64,000 bases of DNA from positions 1-64,000 of the forward strand of contig JAGIBL010000004.1 in NCBI GenBank assembly GCA_017744365.1. The letters are read 5' to 3'. Position numbers and translations under genes: made by a program. Source of the stretch: Nocardioidaceae bacterium (lineage in GTDB: Bacteria; Actinomycetota; Actinomycetes; Propionibacteriales; Nocardioidaceae). The notes under the pieces are model-generated. The model was not told the DNA's origin. It did no database searches and saw only the letters and a program-made list of their open reading frames with translations. Shown in pieces: positions 7,629-15,799 of the stretch (positions are counted from its first letter, which is position 1; each line of letters begins with the position of its first letter).

Positions 7629-9224
7629 ATGACGGCGATCGACGAGCACAACGAGAACACCAATCTCGACGCGGATGCCAAGCGGCTGGCAGAGCTCGGC
7701 TACAAGCAGGATCTCGCCCGGAGCTGGTCCGGATTCTCGAACTTCGCGATCTCGTTCTCGATCATCTCGATCCTGGCCGGGTGTTTCACCAACTTCGGCG
7801 TGGCTTGGTACGCGGGCGGACCGATCTCGATCTCCTGGTCCTGGCCGATCGTGTCGGTCTTCATCCTTCTGATCGGGTTCACCATGTCCGAGCTGGTCTC
7901 GGCCTACCCGACCTCGGGCGGCATCTACTGGTGGGCGTCCAAGCTCGGAGGCGCGCGAGCCGGCTTCTACACCGGTTGGCTCAACCTGGTCGGCCTGATC
8001 GCTGTCACCGCGGGCGTCGCCTACGGGTGCGCGACCTTCATCGACCTGACGCTCAACACGTTCTCCGACAGCTGGGCCTCCCACTACTCCCTGGCCCGGG
8101 TGTTCTACATCTTCGTCGGCGTCCTGCTCGTCGCAGCGGTGCTCAACATCTTCAGCGGGCACCTGATGGCGATCATGAACAACATCTCGGTGTGGTGGCA
8201 CGTCGCTGGTGCGGCTGCAATCGTCCTGATCCTCATCGTCGTTCCGGACCACCACCAGAGCCTGAACTACGTGTTCACCGAACGGGTGAACGGCACCGGA
8301 TACTCGAGCGGGTCGACGAGCAGCCTGTTCTTCTTCCTCGCCGTCATCCCCATGGGATTCCTGCTGACGCAGTACACGATCACCGGCTTCGACGCATCGG
8401 CGCACCTCTCCGAGGAGACCCAGGCTGCGTCGAACGCAGCGGCGAAGGGCATCTGGCAGTCGATCTTCTACTCGGCCGTCGGCGGCTACATCCTGCTTCT
8501 CTGCGTTGTCTTCGCGGTTCCGAACGGCACGGACGGGAAGCCGAACAACGTGCTCGGATCGAGCGGTGTGCAACCCATCTTCAATGCGGCTCTAGGATCG
8601 AACTGGGCGTCCCTGGTCCTCTTCATCTCAGCCGCAGGCCAGCTGTTCTGCGCGGTCTCCTGCATGACCTCGGCCTCCCGGATGCTGTACGCCTTCAGCC
8701 GCGACCGTGCCGTGCCCGGCTCGAGCCACTGGTCGCGCTTGTCGGCCAACAAGGTCCCTGCCCGCGCTGTGATGCTCGTGGGTGTTGTCGCGGCCCTTCT
8801 CACGCTTCCCGCCCTCATCGAGGTCAACCAGGGAACCGCCGACGAGCCGCTGATCGTTCCGGTCGCGTTCTACGCGGTGACGTCGATCGCGGTCCTCGGT
8901 CTCTACCTGTCTTTCGCCATCCCCATCTGGTTGCGCTGGCGGCATGGTGACAAGTTCGAGGTCGGTGCGTGGAACAACGGCGCGAAGTACAAGTGGATGA
9001 ACCCCGTAGCGGTCATCGAGATCGTCGTGGTGTCGCTCTACCTGATGCTGCCGAACCTGAGCTCCGGCAATCCCTTCAGCGATTCCTTCTCCTGGAAGTT
9101 CGTGAACTACTCCCCGATCGTGCTGGTCGCCGTCCTGCTCGGCATCACGATCTGGTGGGAAGTCTCCGCGAAGAACTGGTTCAAGGGACCGATCCGGAAC
9201 GTCGACGCGACCGAATCGGTCTGA
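7629..9224 (+). CDS. APC-superfamily amino acid/amine permease
   Basis: 531 residues with about 12 membrane segments. The N-terminus (LAELGYKQDLARSWSGFSNF) and the first helix with GGPISISWSWP are typical of the APC branch that holds GABA, choline and polyamine permeases (UGA4/BAT1-like). It faces away from the kinase/dehydrogenase pair and leads the operon-like run of catabolic genes. Import of an amine or amino acid across the cytoplasmic membrane is the expected role. The ATG at 7629 is preceded by GGAAGAGG. The substrate is inferred from context: ethanolamine, putrescine, GABA or a methylated amine are all possible. Confidence 0.85.
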   Translation: MTAIDEHNENTNLDADAKRLAELGYKQDLARSWSGFSNFAISFSIISILAGCFTNFGVAWYAGGPISISWSWPIVSVFILLIGFTMSELVSAYPTSGGIYWWASKLGGARAGFYTGWLNLVGLIAVTAGVAYGCATFIDLTLNTFSDSWASHYSLARVFYIFVGVLLVAAVLNIFSGHLMAIMNNISVWWHVAGAAAIVLILIVVPDHHQSLNYVFTERVNGTGYSSGSTSSLFFFLAVIPMGFLLTQYTITGFDASAHLSEETQAASNAAAKGIWQSIFYSAVGGYILLLCVVFAVPNGTDGKPNNVLGSSGVQPIFNAALGSNWASLVLFISAAGQLFCAVSCMTSASRMLYAFSRDRAVPGSSHWSRLSANKVPARAVMLVGVVAALLTLPALIEVNQGTADEPLIVPVAFYAVTSIAVLGLYLSFAIPIWLRWRHGDKFEVGAWNNGAKYKWMNPVAVIEIVVVSLYLMLPNLSSGNPFSDSFSWKFVNYSPIVLVAVLLGITIWWEVSAKNWFKGPIRNVDATESV

Positions 9225-9234
9225 TACTCGGCCC

Positions 9235-9981
9235 ATGACTCCTTCCCCGGAGCCGGTCTCCCCGCCGGCCCACCCACTCGGTGACATCGTTCTTCGACCG
9301 GTTCGCGGGCATCACGCGTTCGAGAGCTGCGTCGAACAGCTGGCAACCGCGATCAGGCTCGGCGCGTTCTCCTTCGGGGCGGCTCTGCCTCCCGAACGAG
9401 AGCTCGCCGAGCGGATGGGGGTCTCTCGCGCAACCCTGCGCGAGGCGATCGCGGGTCTGCGGGCGGCCGGTATGGTCCGCACCACTCGGGGCCGCGGGGG
9501 CGGCACCGTGGTCTCGTACCGGCCGCCCGTGCCTGGGGGCTCGGCCTCGGCGATCGGCCATCGCCGCGACGAGCTGCTCGACTCGCTCGTCTTCCGTCGG
9601 GTGGTCGAGCCGGGGGCGTGCCACCTGGCCGCCAGCCGGGAGCTGAGCGCGCAGGAGCGGATGCTGCTCACCACCGCGCTCGCCGAGGTGGACGCGGCGG
9701 AGGATCCGGCCACGCACCGGCAGGCGGACTCACGCCTGCACCTGGCCATCGCCAGCGTCACCGGTTCGCCGATGACGATCGAGGCTGTCACCGACGTGCA
9801 GGCCTGCCTGCACGACATGCTCCAGGCCATCCCGGTCCTGGAGGTCAACATCGAGCACTCCAGTGCCCAGCACCGCGCGATCGTCACCGCGATCCTCAAG
9901 AGCGAGCCCACCAAGGCCCGCCGGGCGATGGAGCAGCACTGCGACGACACCGCCGCGCTGCTGCGGGGCCTGCTCGGCTGA
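9235..9981 (+). CDS. FadR-subfamily GntR transcriptional regulator
   Basis: 248 residues. Residues about 35-80 form the winged helix of GntR proteins, with LPPERELAERMGVSRATLREAI as the recognition element, followed by G-x-G-rich wing residues (TTRGRGGGT). The C-terminal all-helical FCD effector domain contains the usual metal-binding acidic and His residues (RQADSRLHLAI, QHRAI, MEQHCDD). It lies 10 bp after the permease stop and 23 bp before the glutamine synthetase-like gene, so it is probably a local regulator of the amine operon. Effector unknown. Confidence 0.88.
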   Translation: MTPSPEPVSPPAHPLGDIVLRPVRGHHAFESCVEQLATAIRLGAFSFGAALPPERELAERMGVSRATLREAIAGLRAAGMVRTTRGRGGGTVVSYRPPVPGGSASAIGHRRDELLDSLVFRRVVEPGACHLAASRELSAQERMLLTTALAEVDAAEDPATHRQADSRLHLAIASVTGSPMTIEAVTDVQACLHDMLQAIPVLEVNIEHSSAQHRAIVTAILKSEPTKARRAMEQHCDDTAALLRGLLG

Positions 9982-10004
9982 ACGCCGTACGACGGAAGGA
10001 CACC

Positions 10005-11360
10005 ATGCGCAACGATCGCTACCTGACCCTCGACCAGCTCACCGCTGCGGTCGACGACGGCCGCATCGACACCGTGGTGGTCGCGTTCACCGACATGCAG
10101 GGACGGCTGCAGGGCAAGCGGCTGCACGCGCGCTACTTCCTCGACATCGTGGTCGAGCACGGGACCGAGGGCTGCAACTACCTGCTCGGCGTCGACGTGG
10201 ACATGAACACCGTCGAGGGCTACGCGATCACCTCGTGGGAGCGCGGGTACGGCGACATGGAGTTCGTCCTCGACCTCGACACCATCCGGCTGCTCACCCA
10301 CCTGCCGGCCACCGCACTGGTGCAGTGCGACCTGGTCTGGCCCGACCACAGGTCTGTCGTGCAGTCGCCGCGCTCGATCCTCAAGGCGCAGCAGGTGCGC
10401 GCCGCCGAGCTCGGCTACGCCGCCTTGGCCGGGACCGAGCTGGAGTTCATCGTCTTCGACGACACCTACGAGGCCGCGCGCAACGCCGACTACCGCGACC
10501 TCACCCCGGCCAACCAGTACAACGTCGACTACTCGATCCTCGGCACCACCCGGGTCGAGCCGCTGCTGCGCGACATCCGCAACACCATGTACGACGCGGG
10601 CCTCAACGTCGAGGGCGCCAAGGGGGAGTGCAACTTCGGCCAGCACGAGATCGGCTTCCTGTACGACGACGTGCTGGTCACCGCGGACAACCACGTGGTC
10701 TTCAAGAACACCGCCAAGGAGATCGCCGCCCAGCACGGCAAGGCGATCACGTTCATGGCCAAGTACAACGAGCGCGAGGGTAACTCGTGCCACATCCACC
10801 TGTCCCTGCGCGGGACCGACGGCGAGATCGTCTTCTGGGAGGACGACCACCGGTCCGCGCTCTACGACCAGTTCGTCGCGGGCGTGCTCGCCACCCTGCC
10901 CGACTTCACCCTCCTCTACGCGCCGAACGTCAACTCCTACAAGCGTTTCGCGGCCGGCTCGTTCGCGCCGACGACGATCGCGTGGGGCGAGGACAACCGC
11001 ACCTGCGCGGTCCGGCTGGTCGGCCGCGGCGCCGGCGCCCGGATGGAGAACCGCGTCCCCGGCGGCGACGTGAACCCGTACCTGGCCCTGGCCGCGATGC
11101 TCGCCGGCGGCCTGCACGGCATCGAGAAGGGCCTGGAGCTGGAGCCGCCGCTGGAAGGCAATGCCTACACGTCGGGCCGCCCGACGGTGCCGCGTACGCT
11201 ACGCGAGGCCCGCGACGTCTTCGCGAGCTCGTCGATCGCCCGGGCCGCCCTCGGCGACGAGGTCGTCGACCACTACACGAACATGGCCGACGTCGAGCTC
11301 GCCGCCTTCGACGCCGCCGTCACCGACTGGGAGCTGCGTCGCGGCTTCGAGCGGATGTGA
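10005..11360 (+). CDS. Glutamine synthetase-like gamma-glutamyl-amine ligase
   Basis: 451 residues from ATG 10005 (GGAAGGACACC upstream). It has the GS beta-grasp N-domain (VAFTDMQGRLQGKR) and catalytic domain with EGAKGECNFGQHEI, the His loop GNSCHIHLS, and the RLVGRGAGARMENR nucleotide/Arg segment. Length and motifs place it with GlnA-like enzymes such as gamma-glutamylpolyamine or gamma-glutamylethanolamide synthetases rather than housekeeping GlnA, which usually has the form GSGMHxHxS. Together with the ALDH and the gamma-glutamyl hydrolase it would make a gamma-glutamyl intermediate that protects the amine during oxidation. Cytoplasmic. Which amine is glutamylated is not decided by the sequence. 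Confidence 0.85.
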   Translation: MRNDRYLTLDQLTAAVDDGRIDTVVVAFTDMQGRLQGKRLHARYFLDIVVEHGTEGCNYLLGVDVDMNTVEGYAITSWERGYGDMEFVLDLDTIRLLTHLPATALVQCDLVWPDHRSVVQSPRSILKAQQVRAAELGYAALAGTELEFIVFDDTYEAARNADYRDLTPANQYNVDYSILGTTRVEPLLRDIRNTMYDAGLNVEGAKGECNFGQHEIGFLYDDVLVTADNHVVFKNTAKEIAAQHGKAITFMAKYNEREGNSCHIHLSLRGTDGEIVFWEDDHRSALYDQFVAGVLATLPDFTLLYAPNVNSYKRFAAGSFAPTTIAWGEDNRTCAVRLVGRGAGARMENRVPGGDVNPYLALAAMLAGGLHGIEKGLELEPPLEGNAYTSGRPTVPRTLREARDVFASSSIARAALGDEVVDHYTNMADVELAAFDAAVTDWELRRGFERM

Positions 11361-11370
11361 GAAAGGGATC

Positions 11371-12729
11371 ATGAGCAGCTTCACCGTCATCAACCCGGCC
11401 ACCGCGCAGCCCGTGACCGAGGTGCCGCTGGCGACCCTGGAGGAGGCAGACGCGGCGATCGCCCGGGCCCAGGACGCCTTCCCTGCTTGGCGATCCGTCG
11501 CTCCGGGCGAACGGGCCCGGCTGCTGCGCGCCTTCGCCGCGGTCGTCGACGCGCACCTCGAGGAGCTCGCCCAGCTGGAGGTCCGCAACGCCGGCCACAC
11601 GATCGGCAACGCCCGCTGGGAGGCGGGCAACGTGCGCGACTGCCTCAACTACTACGCAGCGGCCCCCGAACGGCTCTTCGGGCGGCAGATCCCGGTGGCG
11701 GGCGGCATCGACGTGACCTTCCACGAGCCGCTCGGCGTGGTCGGCGTGATCGTGCCCTGGAACTTCCCGATGCCCATCGCCGGCTGGGGATTCGCTCCCG
11801 CCCTGGCGGCCGGCAACTGCGTCGTGCTCAAGCCCGCCGAGCTGACTCCGCTGACCGCGATCCGGCTCGGTGAGCTGGCGATCGAGGCCGGCATCCCCGA
11901 GGGCGTCTTCACGGTCATCCCGGGCAAGGGCTCGGTCGTCGGCGAGCGGTTCGTCACGAACCCGCTGGTCCGCAAGGTCTGCTTCACCGGGTCCACCGAG
12001 GTGGGCAAGCGGATCATGGCCGGCTGCGCGGACCAGGTGAAGCGGGTGACCCTCGAGCTCGGCGGCAAGAGCGCCAACATCGTCTTCGCGGACGCCGACG
12101 TCGCCAAGGCAGCCGCCACGGCGCCGTACGCGGTCTTCGACAACGCCGGGCAGGACTGCTGCGCCCGCTCCCGGATCCTCGTCGAGCGCAGCGTGTACGA
12201 CGAGTTCCTCGGCGGCCTGGAGAAGGCGGTGACGGCGCTGCGGGTGATCGACCCGGCCGACGACGCCAGCGAGATGGGGCCGCTGATCTCGGCGAAGCAG
12301 AAGGAGACCGTGCTCGGCTACCTCGACGGCGTCGAGGCCGCGTTCACCGGCAGCGCGCCCCAGGCTGAGGGGTTCTGGGTGCCGCCGACCGTCGTGCTGA
12401 CCGAGGACACCACCGCGCCGGTCTGGCGCGAGGAGGTCTTCGGCCCGGTGGTCGCGGTGATGCCGTTCGACGACGAGGAGCACGCGGTCGCGCTGGCCAA
12501 CGACACCGAGTACGGGCTCTCCGGTTCGATCTACACCCGCGACCTGGGCCGGGCGCTGCGGGTGGCCCGCGGCGTCGAGTCCGGCAACCTCAGCGTGAAC
12601 TCGCACTCGTCGGTGCGGTACTGGACGCCGTTCGGCGGTTACAAGCAGTCCGGCCTCGGCCGGGAGCTCGGACCGGACGCGCCGAACGCGTTCACCGAGG
12701 AGAAGAACGTCTTCATCGCTCAGGACTGA
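11371..12729 (+). CDS. NAD(P)-dependent aldehyde dehydrogenase
   Basis: 452 residues from ATG 11371, with GAAAGGG upstream, ten bases after the ligase gene. Rossmann segment PWNFPMPI, GSTEVGK nucleotide loop, general base in LELGGKSANI, and catalytic Cys in GQDCCARS. It ends with the typical ALDH PFGGYKQSGLGRE dimer segment. Slightly shorter than the usual 475-500. In gamma-glutamylation pathways (Puu-type) this enzyme oxidises the gamma-glutamyl-aminoaldehyde to the acid; that role is inferred from neighbours. Confidence 0.88.
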   Translation: MSSFTVINPATAQPVTEVPLATLEEADAAIARAQDAFPAWRSVAPGERARLLRAFAAVVDAHLEELAQLEVRNAGHTIGNARWEAGNVRDCLNYYAAAPERLFGRQIPVAGGIDVTFHEPLGVVGVIVPWNFPMPIAGWGFAPALAAGNCVVLKPAELTPLTAIRLGELAIEAGIPEGVFTVIPGKGSVVGERFVTNPLVRKVCFTGSTEVGKRIMAGCADQVKRVTLELGGKSANIVFADADVAKAAATAPYAVFDNAGQDCCARSRILVERSVYDEFLGGLEKAVTALRVIDPADDASEMGPLISAKQKETVLGYLDGVEAAFTGSAPQAEGFWVPPTVVLTEDTTAPVWREEVFGPVVAVMPFDDEEHAVALANDTEYGLSGSIYTRDLGRALRVARGVESGNLSVNSHSSVRYWTPFGGYKQSGLGRELGPDAPNAFTEEKNVFIAQD

Positions 12730-12753
12730 GCTCACCACCAGAGAGGAACAACG

Positions 12754-13521
12754 TTGTCTGGACGCCTGGAGGGCAAGACCGCCGTCGTCACCGGGGGATG
12801 CTCGGGGATCGGCCTGGCCACCGTGCGCAGGTTCGTGGAGGAAGGGGCGAAGGTCGTCGTCGGAGACCTCGACGACGCCCGTGGCAAGGAGATCGCGGAG
12901 GAGCTGGACGTCTCCTACGTCCACGTCGACGTGACCGACAAGGACCAGGTCGACGCGCTCTTCAAGACCGCCAAGGACACCTACGGCTCGGTCGACATCG
13001 CCTTCAACAACGCCGGGATCTCGCCACCCGAGGACGACTCCATCCTGGACACCGACCTGGACGCCTGGCGCAAGGTCCAGGAGGTGAATCTCACGAGCGT
13101 GTACCTGTGCTGCAAGGCCGCGCTGCCCTACATGCTCGAGCAGAAGAAGGGCTCGATCATCAACACCGCCTCGTTCGTCGCGGTGATGGGCGCGGCCACC
13201 TCGCAGATCTCCTACTCCGCCTCCAAGGGCGGCGTGCTCTCGATGAGCCGCGAGCTCGGCGTTCAGTTCGCCCGCGAGGGTGTCCGGGTCAACGCGCTGT
13301 GCCCGGGGCCGGTGAACACCCCGCTGCTGCAGGAGCTGTTCGCCAAGGACGAGGAGCGGGCCGCGCGCCGGCTGGTGCACGTGCCGATGGGCCGCTTCGG
13401 CGAGCCCGAGGAGATGGCCAACGCGGTGCTGTTCCTGGCCTCCGACGAGTCCTCGTTCATCACCGCCTCGACCTTCCTGGTCGACGGCGGCATCTCCGGG
13501 GCCTACGTCACGCCGTTGTGA
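12754..13521 (+). CDS. Short-chain dehydrogenase/reductase
   Basis: 255 residues with a TTG start at 12754, chosen for the GAGAGGAA ribosome site and because the SDR fold begins at once. It carries the cofactor loop TGGCSGIG, FNNAGIS, and the catalytic Ser/Tyr/Lys with SYSASKG. The acidic residue after strand 2 (VVGDLDD) favours NAD over NADP. It lies in the amine operon, with its stop overlapping the next start (GTGA). It may oxidise an alcohol intermediate; the substrate is unknown. Confidence 0.87.
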   Translation: MSGRLEGKTAVVTGGCSGIGLATVRRFVEEGAKVVVGDLDDARGKEIAEELDVSYVHVDVTDKDQVDALFKTAKDTYGSVDIAFNNAGISPPEDDSILDTDLDAWRKVQEVNLTSVYLCCKAALPYMLEQKKGSIINTASFVAVMGAATSQISYSASKGGVLSMSRELGVQFAREGVRVNALCPGPVNTPLLQELFAKDEERAARRLVHVPMGRFGEPEEMANAVLFLASDESSFITASTFLVDGGISGAYVTPL

Positions 13522-14225
13522 GACCGCTGATCGGCCTCTCGACGTACCGGGAGCAGGCGCGCTGGGGTGTCTGGGACACCCCGGCCGACCTGCTGCCCAG
13601 CGCCTACGCCCGCGCGGTCGAGGCGGCCGGCGGGGTGCCGGTGCTGCTGCCGCCCTGCCTTCCGTACGACGACAGTGCGACCGCCGCGGTGGCCCGGCTC
13701 GACGGCCTGGTCATCAGCGGCGGCGCCGACGTCGACCCCGGCCGGTACGACGCCGCGCCGCACCCGCGCACCAGCGGCTGGCGACCCGACCGGGACGCCT
13801 GGGAGCTGGCCCTGCTCGACGCCGCCGACGCGCGCGGGCTGCCGACCCTCGGCATCTGCCGGGGCATGCAGGTGATGGCCGTGCACGCCGGCGGTGACCT
13901 CGACCAGCACGTCCCGGACCTGGTCGAGACCGAGACCCACAGCCCCGGCGGCGACGTCTACGGCGAGGTGGCGATCTCGGTCGCCCCGGGCAGCCGGCTG
14001 GCGGGCGTGCTGGACGGCCGGACGCCGACGGTCCGCTGCCACCACCACCAGGCGGTGCGCAGCCACCCCGGCTTCGAGGCGGTCGCCTGGGCCGGAGACG
14101 GGCTCCTGGAGGCGATCGAGGCGCCCGCGGACCGGTTCCTGCTCGCGGTGCAGTGGCATCCCGAGGAGACCTCGGGCGACCTGGCGCTGTTCGAGGCGCT
14201 GGTGAGAGCGGCCACACCCGCGTGA
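13518..14225 (+). CDS. Gamma-glutamyl-amine hydrolase (PuuD-like, peptidase C26)
   Basis: 235 residues from GTG 13518, which overlaps the SDR stop by 4 bp. It is a class I glutamine amidotransferase-like hydrolase: nucleophile elbow LGICRGMQ (Cys), and catalytic His/Glu in VQWHPEE. PuuD enzymes release glutamate and GABA from gamma-glutamyl-GABA; this gene therefore closes the gamma-glutamylation pathway started by the ligase 3.5 kb upstream. Last gene of the run. The exact substrate follows that of the ligase. Confidence 0.86.
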   Translation: MRPLIGLSTYREQARWGVWDTPADLLPSAYARAVEAAGGVPVLLPPCLPYDDSATAAVARLDGLVISGGADVDPGRYDAAPHPRTSGWRPDRDAWELALLDAADARGLPTLGICRGMQVMAVHAGGDLDQHVPDLVETETHSPGGDVYGEVAISVAPGSRLAGVLDGRTPTVRCHHHQAVRSHPGFEAVAWAGDGLLEAIEAPADRFLLAVQWHPEETSGDLALFEALVRAATPA

Positions 14226-14272
14226 CGAAACCGCCGTTCCGGTGTCTGCCCTGGTGACGAAGGAGGTCACGG

Positions 14273-14560
14273 ATGCACCGGGACGACGACGGCTGGCGTG
14301 AGGCCCTGTACGGCGAGGTCGTGCGCGGGTTCGTCAGCGACGCGGTCGGCGCCGCGGCGCGCGAGGAGATGGACCTGCCGCACCTGGTGATCTGCCGAGA
14401 CACCGAGACCGGGATCCGCAGCCACGCCGGCCCGTTCCCCGACGGGCTGAGCGCGCTCGTCTTCGCCGAGCGGGAGCACGCCTCGGAGCGGGCCGCGGGC
14501 AACCACACCATGTCCTTCGAGGTGGCGGCGCTGTTCCCGGTCGATCCACCGGCCCGCTGA
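14273..14560 (+). CDS. Hypothetical protein, 95 aa
   Basis: Not recognised. ATG 14273 follows a strong GAAGGAGGTCAC ribosome site, which supports it as a real gene despite its size. The protein is acidic, has no membrane segment and no Cys cluster; it begins MHRDDDGWRE and has mixed alpha/beta character. It stands 47 bp after the PuuD-like gene and may be read with it. Confidence 0.55.
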   Translation: MHRDDDGWREALYGEVVRGFVSDAVGAAAREEMDLPHLVICRDTETGIRSHAGPFPDGLSALVFAEREHASERAAGNHTMSFEVAALFPVDPPAR

Positions 14561-14613
14561 CCCGGAATCCGGCGAAATCCGTCAGTTGGCGTAAGCCCGG
14601 GCCCCGAATTCGC

Positions 14614-14642
14614 GTCCTTCGTGCAGAACCGCACGGAAGGAC
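14614..14642 (+). promoter_or_regulatory. Hairpin sequestering a ribosome-binding site
   Basis: GTCCTTCGTGC at 14614-14624 pairs, with one bulge, with GCACGGAAGGAC at 14631-14642. The right arm contains the GGAAGGA ribosome site of the small ORF at 14647, so initiation there would be blocked when the stem forms. Regulation by this fold is inferred. Confidence 0.4.
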
Positions 14643-14646
14643 CCGC

Positions 14647-14724
14647 ATGAGCGATCGACCAGAGCCGACTCCGGTGCCCCGCATCCCGCAGCCACGCCGC
14701 CCCGAGGACGGTGCCCGTGGTTAG
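14647..14724 (+). CDS. 25-codon leader ORF upstream of the intein-like gene
   Basis: ATG 14647 follows GGAAGG at good spacing and encodes a proline/arginine-rich 25-residue peptide (begins MSDRPEPTPVP) ending at TAG 14722. It overlaps the start of the intein-like gene by 14 bp in the frame one base behind. It could be a leader peptide that couples translation, or the true N-terminus of the next protein lost or reached by a +1 shift at the GGT-TAG codons. I cannot separate these from one sequence. Confidence 0.35.
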   Translation: MSDRPEPTPVPRIPQPRRPEDGARG

Positions 14725-15799
14725 GCGGACCCCCGACCCGGTGGTGCCGGGCCGCTACGTCGGGGCCCTCGACCTGACCACCGAGGTGCCCACCCCGGAG
14801 GGCACCATCGCGGTCGCGCACCTCCAGGTCGGCCACACCGTCTTCTCCGGCGACGGACAGGTCTCCTCGGTCTCGGAGATCTCCGAGCCGCTGACCGGCC
14901 ACACCTGCTTCGAGGTCGAGTTCGCCACCGGCGACCGGATCGTCGCCGACGACGAGCAGCGCTGGTTCACCGAGCGACGGGACGTGCCGCGCACGGTCGC
15001 CGCTCCGCGCCGGCGGGCCACCCTCGAGCTGGCCGGCTCGGTCGCCGAGCACGGCCCGGCCGCCTTCGCGGTCCGGGTGGCCCCGGCGGTGCAGCTGCCG
15101 ACCCGCAAGCTGCTCGTCGAGCCCTACCTGCTCGGTGCCTGGCTCGGCACCGGCGCGGACACCCTGCCCGCGCTGGTCGGCGCCTCGGACGCCCTGGTCC
15201 GCAACCTCGACGAGCAGGGTGTCCGGGTGTTCACCTCCGGACTGCCCCGGCAGCACTGGATCGCGACCCCCGGCGCCGCCCGGCGCGGCGCCAACCTGGC
15301 CAGCCGGCTGACCGCGCTGCACGTGCTCGGCGACAAGCACGTGCCGACTCTCTACCTGCGCGCCTCCGAGGAGCAGCGCCGCGAGCTGCTGGCCGGGCTG
15401 CTCGACGCCTCCGGCGCGGTCACGCACGGGGGCGAGGTGCTGTTCCGGGCTCCCACGCAGGCGCTGGCCGTCGGGGTGCACGAGCTGATCGCCTCGCTGG
15501 GCTACCGCCCCTGGCGGCGGCCCGGGCCGGTCCGCGGCGTGGACGTCGGCTTCGTCACCGCGGACCAGGTGTTCGGGATCGAGCCGCTGCGGGTGCTGCA
15601 CCAGAGCCGGCGCCGGCTCGCCGCCCGGCTGCGCCCCCGCCGCCTGGTGGTTGCCGTCCGGCCCGTGGAGACCCGCCCGGTCCGCCGGATCAAGCTCGCC
15701 AGCGACGACGGGATGCTGCTCGTGGGCCGCTCCTTCATCCCGGTCCCCGGCGCCACCCTGGAGCCGTACGCCGAGGAGGACTCCGCCGACACCGCGTGA
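14711..15799 (+). CDS. Free-standing DnaB-type intein relative (Hint + LAGLIDADG) with lost catalytic residues
   Basis: 362 residues, GTG start after GAGGAC. The whole protein aligns with actinobacterial DnaB inteins: N-terminal Hint segment (VPTPEG ... LQVGHTVF ... CFEVEFATGDRIVADDEQRW), a two-motif homing endonuclease (PYLLGAWLGTGAD and QRRELLAGLLDASGAV, between them KHVPTLYLRASE), and the C-terminal block (VRPVETRPVRRI ... LLVGRSFIP). There is no extein on either side. The splicing Cys1 is absent (context VGALDLTT), the block-B His is Gln (DDEQRW for DAEHQW), the C-terminal His-Asn is VPG, and both LAGLIDADG acidic residues are Thr and Ser. The frame is nonetheless intact with normal codon use. 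Probably a domesticated non-catalytic protein; function unknown. Confidence 0.75.
   Translation: MPVVRRTPDPVVPGRYVGALDLTTEVPTPEGTIAVAHLQVGHTVFSGDGQVSSVSEISEPLTGHTCFEVEFATGDRIVADDEQRWFTERRDVPRTVAAPRRRATLELAGSVAEHGPAAFAVRVAPAVQLPTRKLLVEPYLLGAWLGTGADTLPALVGASDALVRNLDEQGVRVFTSGLPRQHWIATPGAARRGANLASRLTALHVLGDKHVPTLYLRASEEQRRELLAGLLDASGAVTHGGEVLFRAPTQALAVGVHELIASLGYRPWRRPGPVRGVDVGFVTADQVFGIEPLRVLHQSRRRLAARLRPRRLVVAVRPVETRPVRRIKLASDDGMLLVGRSFIPVPGATLEPYAEEDSADTA

Noticed and set aside
10005-11360. Housekeeping glutamine synthetase GlnA
   Set aside because: His-loop and neighbours fit the gamma-glutamyl-amine ligase branch, and no glnE or other nitrogen genes are adjacent.
14711-15799. Fragment of a replicative DnaB helicase with active intein
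   Set aside because: There is no helicase sequence on either side and the splice-junction residues are absent.
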